From the NCBI RefSeq assembly GCF_046630445.1, contig NC_092338.1:205857501-205921500 (forward strand): a DNA stretch of 64,000 nucleotides, in the 5' to 3' direction. The translations under genes were made by a program, and so were the position numbers. Below, piece by piece: positions 44,958-56,104 of the stretch (position 1 is the stretch's first letter; each line of letters starts with the position of its first letter). The DNA comes from Rutidosis leptorrhynchoides. Lineage: Eukaryota; Streptophyta; Magnoliopsida; Asterales; Asteraceae. The notes under the pieces were generated by a model. It was not told the DNA's origin, did not search any database, and saw only the letters and a list, made by a program, of their open reading frames with translations.

Positions 44958-47007
44958 TGTAACAACCCAAACCAACCCTCGACCAAACCACGCGAAAATA
45001 CAAAATAAAAAAAATCTGTGCAGCATACCCGCGCGGCGCGCCAGGTAGGGGCGCGGCGCGCCAAAGTGGACTGTCCGGAAAGTGTTTAAATGCGAAAAAG
45101 ATTGACTAGTTCCCGACACTTTTAGACGAAACGCTTTTTACCATACGTCCAAATATGTAAAACTATCATGTTAAAAACATAAAATCAATGTTTTACAAGC
45201 GGGGCCCACACAAACCAAATTACAAGTTTAGTACAAGTTAAGAGTTTCGACCACCAAAAAGTTTAAGTTCCAAACTACACGATGAGCATGGCGTTTGGGA
45301 TTAAACTACCCAACTATCGGTCAAACTCCAAGAGCTACTAAAGCCAAAAGCGTCCCCTAGCATCAAGCGGGATCTCTAGTCCAAAACGATGCCCTTACCC
45401 TTGTCCAAAACCTAACCTATAAAATGGTAAACAACGAGAGGGTAAGCAAAGCTTAGTGAATGCAATAATTACACGAATACATATATAATTATACCTACTT
45501 GCATACACTTACACACCAAACTGCAAACACGCTAGCATACACATTTAGCTTATCGTCACAATAACAAGCTATAAATCTCCAATACCACAAGCTAGCATAA
45601 TAACCGCATATGAATATAACTCGAATAATATAATATGCTTACAACACAAATAACCATGGTTAACCAATAGTACAAGGGAACGACGCTCGCGAAAACGCCA
45701 TCGGTGTTCACAACATCTGTTAGGGCACTTAACACCTCACACCACTAACCCCTAGGGTGGCACCTTAACACCTCGGCACATCACCCCGAGTGGCATCTTA
45801 ACACCTCGATGCATCACTCATTAAGTTACGGAGTGGTGTCTTAATACCTCGACACTACACTCCTAGGTGGCATCTTAACACCTCGATGCTACACCCGAGT
45901 GGCATCTTAACACCTCGATGCTACACTCTTCATGTGAAACATGGTGTCTTTGCACCTCGACACTACACATTTCACGCTACAACAAATAGATACATTATAT
46001 ACATACGCATATAATTATTCCACTCACCTCAAAGTCTTGTGAAAAGATACCCGAGCTTGCAAGACCTCAAAGTAACGTACCTATCATATTATACACATCA
46101 TCAATCGCAAACTCAAGTCGGTTAACCAAACCCTTTCACCATTCCAAGCCATTTTGACCCAAGGTGGAATTTCAACCCATTTGCACCCTTAACCCTAAAT
46201 TGGGTCAACACACACTAAAACCCTAATCATTCCTCAAGATGGGTTTAAAACACACTTAGGTCACAAGGCTAACTCGTTTTAATACTTGCTAGGCCACTTA
46301 GGTCATTAAAGACTCATTTGACCCATTTCAAAGTCAACACACCCATTTGGGTCATCCATACCCATTAACACCCATTTACATATTATAAAAGTGTTCTAGG
46401 CACCAACTAACCAAATTTAAGACTCAAAAGTCCAATTAACACATTCAAACCCTAAGTTAGTCATCAATGAGTCTTCATAACCCATAATCACCTAAAATCC
46501 CCAAAATACTAACAAAATGGGTCTTTGGTTCATCACTAGCCCAAAACCTAACCCTTAAAGCAATTAAAGTAAGAAATTGGGTTTTATAACTTACCAACAC
46601 AATCACCACGTAGCTATCGACTAGATGAACGACTTTAAAACTTGCACCAAGACCCGATTCAACCTCTTTCACCCTTTAATGGAGCTTTCTCTCTCAAGGA
46701 TTGCACTCACTCTCTAGAGTTTAATTGGAGAAGATAAGGTTGTTGGGAATGGAGTGAATGAAGCTCCAAAACTGATCCAAGGTAGTAAATTCGGGCTCCA
46801 ACGTGTTTTGATCAAAATGCCCTCAAAATATCTATTTTAAAACAAGAGGAGAATCTGTCGCAGACAGATGGCGCGGCGTGCCACCAGGCCGCGCTGCGCG
46901 CGACACCTCCAGTTCAGCTTCTTTCTTGCTTTTAAATATATAACCAAAACCCCATTTCAAGTATCGAACATTACACTTATATACACTACAAATACTCGGG
47001 TCTTACA
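44958..47007 (-). repeat. B 5' LTR
   Basis: 2050 bp, nearly identical to 38024-40077. Differences seen by eye include a short A-run length change near 45005, scattered single bases, and variants in the palindromic motif near 46875-46905 ('gcgcggcgtgcc'). Followed by CGAAA. Confidence 0.94.
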
Positions 47008-47012
47008 CGAAA

Positions 47013-49258
47013 CGTGCAATACATACAACATCCGAAATCCATAACGATCACTTGGAATACGCGAGACCGCCACGTACTCTTCCAACTTCTCTAGGCAATC
47101 CTTCTCTAAGAGTCACCATTAATAACCAAATCGTCACCCACGATCTATTAAAATTCACAAATCCAAGCACAAGAATTTGTTAAATCCCTCCAATCGGGAA
47201 AACTCAACCGATCTCGTACCGAGATATCAATCCCTGGACGTACTCTCACCAAGTACAATGCTAAGAACAACCAAGTCTCAACCTAAGATTAACGACCCAA
47301 ACGATGAACACCAAGCAAAAACGAATCCTTACGGATAACACTTACCCCTAGCATCCCCCGTAGTGTGCAAACACGGCTAGTATGCAACTATCGTACATCG
47401 TAAGCAAGCGACCAAAACCGCTAACGTCCAAATCGACTAAGGCATCACATGTTCAAATCGTGTGAGTAAAACACGGCTATTACTCACAATCATACGCACA
47501 AACACGGCTATGTGTATAAATATGGAATGTGGACAACACATGAATGGTACTCCCATTCCGATATGGTTATACCACGATTAACCAATAATACAAGGGAATG
47601 GTACTTCGGATTTCCCATCGGTGTTCCCCACAACCGTTAGTGTACAACGAAATATAACACTAACCCCCGAGGTGTTCCAAAATGGCTATGCAACACTATT
47701 ACCAACGTGTGAGTAAAAATCGGCTATTATTCACCACCATGTGCACAAAATGGCTATGTGCACAATTCATACGGTCAATTAACATCATAAACCTACAAGT
47801 AACGGTTCTTTCCGAAAACCGCTCACCATCAATCACAACCAAGAGTGGTTAACTAAGAGCTAATCCTTCCGGATATCACTCATCACCTATCGCTAGTCAA
47901 ACGCGGTCAACCTAGAGATAACCCCAAATAAACACATACACGTAAGCACCTCGTAGTACACAATAATGGCTATCGTGTAACTACCACCCAAAGTATACGA
48001 TAATGAGGCATCATACCCTTTCTCAAAGTCCCATTATGCTATTTCCAAAGGTAACCAAACGGCTAACACAATCGAGCCAAGAACCACCCATATTGCGCAT
48101 AGGCACAACAATAATTCCCTAGAAGAGAATCTGGCACGCACATCCCTTAACCGAGGGATCTTACCTTGCTCGTCGAACGCGTAAATTATCTCCCAATGAG
48201 ATTTACCACATCACCACCTCGGTGATAATTTAAATCCAAAAACCATAAGTACAATTTATTCCAAATCGTACTTTTACCACAATCGACCAATGTAGGTCTC
48301 AACACTAGCTTGGAATCCCTACGAGCATCGTCCAAATATCACTACAATAGAACACCTTCATGCGAGAGTACAAACTCCCCCACTTAGAACTCCGATCTGT
48401 AACCACATCACCGAACAATAGCATCCCGTGGAATGACCACTTATCAACATACACAACCAATATCCTCATTGGTCATAGTCCTCGAATTCTCATGGATTCG
48501 TTTTCAACAATAAATCCCGACGATAAACACATGCTCACTCTCACGGAAGGAGTGACCACTAATCCAACAACTAATGCGCCATTTGCATGATCATAACCCC
48601 TAAAAGAGAGACGAGGTACACCCGTCTTGCATAGTTCCTAATACGCACGTCATCAAACCTTGCTCCAACTTTGAGCATACGAAGGTTTTTAACCTATTCT
48701 TAAACACTTCAAACGAAGAGTTTACCACAAATTTCGCAACTTAAACCTTGCAATGCTCCGGTTGCTCTAGCTTGTCAAATTTCCACCAAGTGACTCATGT
48801 ACTTAAGGGTTTCTCCCCGGTACCCTAAGTACAATGTAACCGTAACACCATCGGAGTCGATCACCACGCTAGTAGGTATGAAAGAGGCACCTAACGTTGC
48901 GTCCCGTAGACTCCATTACTAACATTCATCTAGGCCAAACACTTGATCTCAATGGTTCCGTCCACCCGACGAACCTCATGGTTCATCAACTTCAACACGA
49001 AAGCGAGCACGCTCTAACATTCGAACACCAAAGCTAATTTCCATGGCTTGGTAGAAATGCTTTCCGAAACATTAAGGAATGCTTGGTTGCACCAAGTCTT
49101 ACGCCCTTCGCCAGACAACCAAACGTCACTATAGGGTACTTCCATTAGGAACTTCACCCATAACAATAAAACGCACAACACAACGCACTCAACAAAACCG
49201 TACACATCGGCACACAATAAATATTCAAAGGACATATTTATTAGAAACGAAAAGTGCC
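47013..49258 (-). other. A post-gag internal region, no Pol
   Basis: About 2.2 kb after the gag stop with no long frame and no protease, RT or integrase motif. Contains short direct repeats similar to the LTR tandem units ('cgttagtgtacaacgaaata' near 47640). Resembles the relic at 3675-4973, which suggests a conserved noncoding body in this non-autonomous group rather than random decay. Confidence 0.7.
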
Positions 49259-50179
49259 TTAACGTCCCCTTACGGCATTTACCGCCGCCAACTCGAGACA
49301 ATCCGGCTTGCGATGTCCCTCTTTATGACAATAGTAGCACATTCCGTCATCACTTCTCGGTATCATGCACTCCCATAGCTTGTGGCCCCTAACACCACAA
49401 TTGAAACATCTAGGCGCACGAAAACTCGTAATTCCTTTCTCTACATTTCCCATGCTCACACTTGCACCCTTAGCCTTCTTACTTGGAGCACCATACGAAT
49501 CAACCCTTCTCTTACTCGAAGGTTCACCAATTATTGATCGCGAATGCGATTTAAAGCCCCTAGCCTCGGTGAATAACTCCGCGAACGAGTTCACTTGACC
49601 AATGCTAAGTTTGTTCCGCAAGTCATTATTCAAAGCTCGACAGAAAACTTCCATCAACATACGATCATTCCCAATATACTCCGGGCAAACACGAGCCTTT
49701 GCCATAAAGGTCGTCTTGAGAGTATTCAAATCCATAGAACCATGTTGCATATTTCGTAACTCATTACGCAAGTCCAACAAATCCGCTCGAGTCCGGAACT
49801 CCTCGAAGAATTCCTTCTTAAAATCATCCCACGATAACCCCTTAAATGCTTCACCGCCAATAATATCAATCTTACCATCCAACCACTCCCTTGCCCTACC
49901 CCGCAACAAGCTAGTAGCGAGTGTCGTCCTCTTCTCGGGAGGGCAATCAATAGAACGAAAACACCCTTCGGCATCCGAGATCCATGTTGTGCTTATCAAA
50001 GAATCCGGTTTCCCGTCATATATCGGAGGTTTAGTCTTCATGAAGCTCTTACGACAACGCTCCATTTCACCATTACTTCGAAAATCGGAATACATCCTAC
50101 CCATTTGCTCCGCAACGGCTGCCGCAACTCTAGCATTAAACTCAACGTCGTTCGTCTCGATCCCATTTCCTGTCACCAT
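49259..50179 (-). CDS. gag: Gag protein of element A
   Basis: Intact minus-strand frame; start chosen at the ATG of MVTGNGIETND (50179), where similarity to the B Gag layout begins. The frame is open upstream to 50221. About 306 residues. The central part is a plant gypsy Gag (retrotransposon gag) domain: 'TWISDAEGCFRSIDCPPEKR' and 'LSWDDFKKEFFEEFRT' correspond to matching parts of the B Gag. Two C-terminal CCHC zinc knuckles for RNA binding: CFNCGVRGHKLWEC and CYYCHKEGHRKPDC. The frame ends shortly after the second knuckle without protease. Gag would form the particle; other enzymes must come in trans. It is uninterrupted, unlike the gag-pol frames of B and C. Confidence 0.9.
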   Translation of the reverse strand: MVTGNGIETNDVEFNARVAAAVAEQMGRMYSDFRSNGEMERCRKSFMKTKPPIYDGKPDSLISTTWISDAEGCFRSIDCPPEKRTTLATSLLRGRAREWLDGKIDIIGGEAFKGLSWDDFKKEFFEEFRTRADLLDLRNELRNMQHGSMDLNTLKTTFMAKARVCPEYIGNDRMLMEVFCRALNNDLRNKLSIGQVNSFAELFTEARGFKSHSRSIIGEPSSKRRVDSYGAPSKKAKGASVSMGNVEKGITSFRAPRCFNCGVRGHKLWECMIPRSDDGMCYYCHKEGHRKPDCLELAAVNAVRGR

Positions 50180-50574
50180 TTTAAGAAATGCAAAGATTAG
50201 ATCATGAACGTATAGAACCATACATGCAACGTCGCCCCATCTTGCTCAATAATCATCTTACATAACTTGTTAGACACGATTTGCACCCGTATTAATGATA
50301 GCTAGTCACTAATACGCGAACACGTCGCATCCACTCGTTAGTACCACGACCATCTTGCTCGATGATTTTCTCAAACACAAACATAAACACAAAACAACGC
50401 ATTAGTATGTTAATAACATCCGCATATTAATATAAACGTTAGTCCACCTATAAACTAGGTCACTAACCAATTTCCCTTTCCGACCCGTAATCCTACAAGT
50501 CCCGCAACAATTTCGCACACATAAAAGTCTAAGTCTAGGCACCTATCTCAAGTCACCTAAATCCCTTAGACCAT

Positions 50575-50586
50575 GCTCTGATACCA
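50575..50586 (-). promoter_or_regulatory. A primer-binding site (initiator tRNA-Met)
   Basis: Minus strand TGGTATCAGAGC, exact, 2 bp from the 5' LTR at 50589. The 396 bp between here and the gag start at 50179 are leader, sharing 'ctaagtctaggcacct' with the relic near 4960. Confidence 0.94.
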
Positions 50587-50588
50587 CT

Positions 50589-52631
50589 TGTAACATCCCA
50601 ACCCGTTAACCAACCAAATACGCGTAAAAAATTTTTTTTGTATACTCAGTGTAGTGCGCGGCGCGCACAGAGGCCTGGACAGTTCTGATCAACTTGTTCG
50701 TTTCACGCGAAAAGATCTTCGACTTCCCGACACAATTAGACCAAACGGTTTTCACAACACATTATAATAAGTAAAACTAACACGTTTTGATAATAAACAA
50801 GTTTTACGACACCGGGCCCACATCGGCCCGTTTTACGAGTTAAGTACGAAGTACAATTTTTGACCCCAGTTTCTAACACAAAATAAAAGCCGAGCATGGA
50901 GATTGGGGATACGCTACCCAATCCTAATCCAAATCCAAAGCAAGTCCACTAATCCCCGCGCTCACCCGAGCCACCGTCTCCAAAGCAAATCTATAAAAAA
51001 GGTAAACAACGAGAGGGTAAGCTAACGCTTAGTGAATGCAATAATTATACATATACATATATAATATACCTACTTGCATACACTTACATAAATACCTCAT
51101 ACACGCTAGCAAGTTACATAGCATACCTTCGCAAGTATAACTCTAAATTCTTCAAGACCACAAGCTAGCACCACAACAACATATATATAACTCGAATAAT
51201 ATAAAATGTTACACTACAACACGTCACCATGGTTAACCGATTACACAAGGGAATGGTACTTCGAATTTTCCACCGGTATTCATAACAACCGTTAGTGTAC
51301 AACGAAATATATCACTAATCCCTAGGCCATTCAGACAACGAAATATCCGTTCAAAGCAATCGTTAGTGTACAACGAAATATATCACTAACTCTTGGTCGG
51401 ATTGGACAACGAAATATCCGTTCAAAGCAATCGTTAGTGTACAACGAAATATATCACTAACTGTTGGCGGTTTGGACAACGAAATGTCCATCGTTAGTGT
51501 ACAACGAAATATATCACTAACTCTTGGGCAATTTGGACAACGAAATATCCATCGTTAGTGTACAACGAAATATATCACTAACTTTGGCGGTATAGACAAT
51601 GCATACCCGGCCCCTCCCCCACCCTACAAATAGATACATTATATACGCACATGTATAATCATTCCACTCACCTTGTCGCCTTGATGAAATGCTACCGAAT
51701 AATCCGCAACTCGCCGATGAAATGTACCTATTCCATCATCACAATTACAACAACACACTTAGAGTGAATTTACAAACCAACTCAATTCGACCCTTAGTGC
51801 AAATTCGACCAATTGCACTTACAAACCCAAAACACGCCCAAACTAACCAATAATCACTAACACAAGTGAAAATGGTCTTATTATGCCAATTGAACCCAAT
51901 CTTAAGTGTTAAACACTTATCATTCTCAAAATCAACCAAAACCCCAATTTTGACTCATTTCCAAAATTAGTCTTTCAAATACACAAAATGGGTTCTAACA
52001 CTTCCATAATCACTAATCCTAGTGATTAAACCCAAATACAAGTTCTAATCATGGCCAATTTGTTCACCAACCCAAAATCCACCAACAACAACCAATAACC
52101 CGATTACTAGCATCAATAAACTCACTTCATGAGTTTAAATGAGTTTCCTAACAATTTTAAGTTCAAACTCTAACTCGAGTACCAAAATCAACCAATGAAA
52201 TTCGGATTTTGAACTTACCGAAACTACCACAACGTAGCCGTGAACGAGATGAACAACTTTAAAACCCGAGCTTTGGTGAGAATCCAACTCCTTCTTCCCC
52301 AAATGAAGCTTTCTCTCTCTAAACTCTTCTCTCACTAGGGTTTGGAGATAAGGGTGATGAATGGATGTGAAATTGATCCACAATTGGATCCAAACCAGTT
52401 GATATGGCCACAGATCCGACCCCAAGTGAAATGACCAAAATGCCCATCATTAAACTCAAAAAGCAGAAAAACAGAATCCTGTCGCTGGCAGTGTGCGCGG
52501 CACGCTCACTTAGTGGTGCGCGGCGCGCACAGTGGTCTGAGCAGTTTCCTGAGCTTTTTAATTTATGCCATGCACTATACATTTATGTACGCCATTTGCA
52601 CTCTATGTACCATGAATATTTGGGTGTTACA
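50589..52631 (-). repeat. A 5' LTR
   Basis: 2043 bp, nearly identical to 35843-37854. It has a single copy of the GC-rich palindrome near 50655-50670, where the other LTR has two, and an extra 60 bp at about 52544-52605. Tandem units at about 51291-51590. Followed by TTAAT. Confidence 0.92.
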
Positions 52632-52636
52632 TTAAT

Positions 52637-53377
52637 ATAATAAATTAATACTTTTATAAAATAATAATATAAAAATATTATTTTTATAAAAATTGTATTT
52701 TTATAACTTTAAGTTTTATTTTTATATTTTATATTTTTATTCGTAATATTTATATTTTTATCGTTCGTAACTAGTTTTTGCCGTAGTTATTTTTTTTTTA
52801 CTTCTAAATTTTTAGGCTTTGCCGTAAAATCCTTTAAGTGCTTTTTCTTTAGATTAAGACTTAGGCGCTTTAGAATTTTACGACGTCGCTCATCGCCTTA
52901 ATATTTTATAGATTTTAGTGACTTTTAAGTTATTCCCGTTTTAGATATAGAATTCCTTTTAAGCTTTAATACCTTTATACGCAACTTTTAATTCTTAGTT
53001 TTTGGACTTTTAAGTTTCGATGCGCTATGTTCTTTTAATTATTTTTCGACCTTTTATTTTTCGACGTTTTTTGACGCACTCTTTTTCTTTCTTATTTCTC
53101 GACGCTCTAGTTTTTAGGACATAGAATTTTCTATTTCTTCTCTAAAATTTCAAAACGAAAAATTATTTTAAGCGGTTAAATTGATAGACATCCAAAATTT
53201 TCTGGTTCGTAGTAATAGTTGGATTTGTTAGTGGCGAGTTGTGGGCTTCCGATTTAAAGGGTCCTGGCTACCTGCTGCATCTATTGGCTATTCGAAACGT
53301 GGGCAAAATCAGAAAAGTCTATTAATTTGATAACTTATATAATTTTTATATTTTATAACTAATAGGATATTTAGTGA
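52637..53377 (+). other. D leader, second part
   Basis: About 740 bp of T-rich noncoding sequence between the A insertion and the D gag start. No coding region or clear site seen. Confidence 0.7.
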
Positions 53378-53955
53378 ATGCACCGAGCAAAACGTTCACC
53401 ACCTTTCATACGTTCACCACCTGTAACCCGATCAAGACATCTAGCCAACATAATCGCCGTTGATTTTTCTTTAGAATCATCATCTAGTCGACCAAGTACT
53501 CCAATTCAAATTTCAGATTATCCATTTTTTGAACCCGACCTTACAATTGAGAATCCAGAGGATGTTCAGGGACAATTTAGAGATCCTGAACCACTAATCA
53601 TTCTTCCTGAACCACAAATCACTCATCCAGAAATTGTCGAGGAAGAAACCATTAAGTCAGAATCCTCTAGTGATTCAGATTCAACAAACTCAATCATGGA
53701 AAATCTGGAACCTCTAAGTATGGAAGACCGAATGAGAGCTAAACGCACTGGCCAAGGTCACGCAATTACTCAACCAGACATTAATGCGCCAGATTATGAA
53801 ATCAAAGAACAAATCCTACACATGGTAACTAATCAATGCCAATTTAGAGGTGCACCGAAGGAAGATCCAAACAAACATCTTCGTATCTTTAATAGGATCT
53901 GTACTCTATTTAAAATCCGAGAAGTGGAGGATGAACAGATCTATCTCATGTTATT
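53378..53955 (+). pseudogene. gag: D gag, 5' part (split by C)
   Basis: Begins at ATG 53378, the first Met of a frame open for 192 codons up to the C insertion. N-terminal region basic (MHRAKRSPPFIRSPP), then Glu/Ser-rich, then the start of an Athila-type Gag domain ('NQCQFRGAPKEDPNKHLRIF', 'IYLMLF'). The frame breaks at 53956 where the C LTR starts. Taking out C and one TTATT continues the frame exactly into 63255. Intact except for C up to this point. Confidence 0.85.
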
Positions 53956-56069
53956 TGTAGCGACCCGACCAAATCATGTTTCACGGCGCCGACTACTTAG
54001 GTCCCGTTACATGGTCATACGTCTTTAACGTGACATTTGACCAAAATATGTCGCATTCATTTCATAAGTAAAAGGATTATTCAAGTTTACAAAAGTAGTT
54101 CAGTGACTAGTTACATTTCAATGTTTAACGTACAAATGAAACCTATGCGACACAATTTATAAAAGTAGTCAAAAGACGCTCCAACTATGCACGTATACTC
54201 GACATCCAAGCAAGTATCAAAAAGTAAGCGGAAGCATGTATCCTTAAGCATTCAAGGACCTGAGAAAACATATAGAAAACTGTCAAAAAAAACGTTGGTG
54301 AAATCATAGGTGTTTTAGTAAACGTTGCATTTTAACCACAAGATTTAATATAAGATGATTATCAAAGTCATTTGCATTCCAAAGTTGTTATTTGTTTCGC
54401 GGGCACCCAATTATCAAACTTAACTGTTTTGCACCCTGTTACGTAGTGTTAGAACATACACTATACTCGAAAATATATTTCATCCGCTAACGGTAGCGAA
54501 CCGTCCGAATGAGGCTCGTCAAGCCCATGTGATCACATGATATAAGTTCTCGTTTACACCCTGCAAGTGTAACTAATGATAATTAAATTGAGGATTTTTG
54601 TTCAACCCCGTACGTGGAATGTTCGTTTTCGTACTTGTGTTCAAAGTGTAAAAGTATGATACGTATGTTTCTCATCCCATAGTTTAAAGCATAAAAGTTG
54701 TTTGAAAGATGGGACTATGATCTCACCTTGTGTGCACGAGTAAGTAGTACTTCAACAAGTAACGTGTGCAAAGAACAATGCTAGTCTTGACCTAAACAAA
54801 TAGGTCGTATCAATAACGGTAAACACGATAGGTCAAAGATGTTCAACACGTTCGGGTCGGGTCCCGAACTATTTTTCTGTGCTAGTTATTCATATATAAG
54901 CATCTTAGAACAAGTTTCATGTGAATCGGAGGTCCCTAGCATAGCAAACATTTTTCCATTAAATGAAAAGTTGGTCAGCCCACTATGGCGCGCCGCGCGG
55001 GGTTATGGCGTGCTGCGCCAGTACCTGTACACAGAAATTCTGGCAGTTTTCAAGTTTAATGCACGAACCTAACTTCAAACAATCACCATTTATGACCCGC
55101 AAACAACCAAAACATGTATCTTATATCATCGGAAAGGTATTTTGACAAGGAAAACAACTAAACACATTTCATCAATCACATTTACCTTTTCAACAACCAA
55201 AATCACATTCAAAACTCCTCATTTAATGCATCCAAGTTCACAAATGCAATTCAATGATTCGGCAACCAATTTACTTGAACGATATGCCGTTTCGAAGGTA
55301 ATCAAGCATACAATACAACCTAACACTTAAAAATAACATTTCATGTCACTAAAAGCATCAAAAGTCCATTTCAAGTTCATCAAACCCTAACCTAATTTCA
55401 CCAAAATCACTAATCAAGTTCATGAAGTTTTCTAAAGCAACCTACATATCAAATTGAAGCTAGTGATACTAGGAACACATTTAATACTTGCAATTTATCA
55501 TAACAACAACATTTAAGCAACCAAATCATCAATCAAACACACCAAACTTACAAGTTCATGCTAGTTACTAAAAATAACAAGATCGGACATATAAATCATA
55601 TATTCATGTTAGACTTGAGCCATAGACACTAATTAACAACTTTATAAGTTAAAAACATCAAGAACACAAAATCTAGTGATTTTAGAAAGTTACCCAAATG
55701 AGATGTAATCGGTATGGAATCGAAGAGGAAGTTGCAAGGATTCCAAATATATAATTTATTTAGATTGAAGCTTGCTAGATTTGATTTGGATGATGAATCT
55801 TTGTGATGAAGTTTAAGAGAAAAATATGAAAGTAGTAAAGAAAAAGGGAAATGAAAATGAAAAAGAAAGGGAGGTAGGTGTTGACTAGTCAAAAGCTAGT
55901 CACATCTTTGCTCCCTTGGCGAAACTAGTCCCTCGAGTTCGGTTGCGGTTGCGTGAATTACCTAAACGAGATATTCTTAAAACGCGTATCAACGGGAGAT
56001 CTTATAAACATATAACGGACTTTAAATAAATAAACGCAAAAGTAAACGGAAAAAAGGCGGGATGTTACA
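53956..56069 (-). repeat. C 3' LTR
   Basis: 2114 bp. GC-rich palindromic pair at about 54984-55020 (cores GGCGCGCCGCGC and GGCGTGCTGCGCC). Lacks a segment present at about 61860-62025 of the other LTR; the break is at 'gttcaac', where a similar 'gtcaac' flanks the lost piece. Confidence 0.93.
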
Positions 56070-56104
56070 TTACCTACTCTTTAAAAGAAATTTCATTCTG
56101 AAAT

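Larger units (their letters stand above)
38024..47007 (-). mobile_element. Chromovirus-type gypsy element B (minus strand, complete)
   Basis: LTRs 38024-40077 and 44958-47007 (start TGTAAGACCC, end GTTGTTACA on the minus strand). Target duplication CGAAA exact (38019-38023, 47008-47012). Primer site 44944-44955, purine tract 40078-40094. One gag-pol frame fills the inside. It lies in A between the A purine tract and the post-gag region. The LTR pair is nearly identical by eye, so insertion is fairly recent and later than that of A. Confidence 0.95.
35843..52631 (-). mobile_element. Gag-only LTR element A (minus strand), hosts B
   Basis: LTRs 35843-37854 and 50589-52631, target duplication TTAAT exact on both sides (35838-35842, 52632-52636). 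On the minus strand the LTRs start TGTAACACCC and end GGATGTTACA. Primer site at 50575-50586, purine-rich tract at 37855-37872. After removing B and one CGAAA the internal region is about 3.7 kb and has a gag gene but no protease, RT, RNase H or integrase. This is the layout of TR-GAG type non-autonomous elements. Confidence 0.92.
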
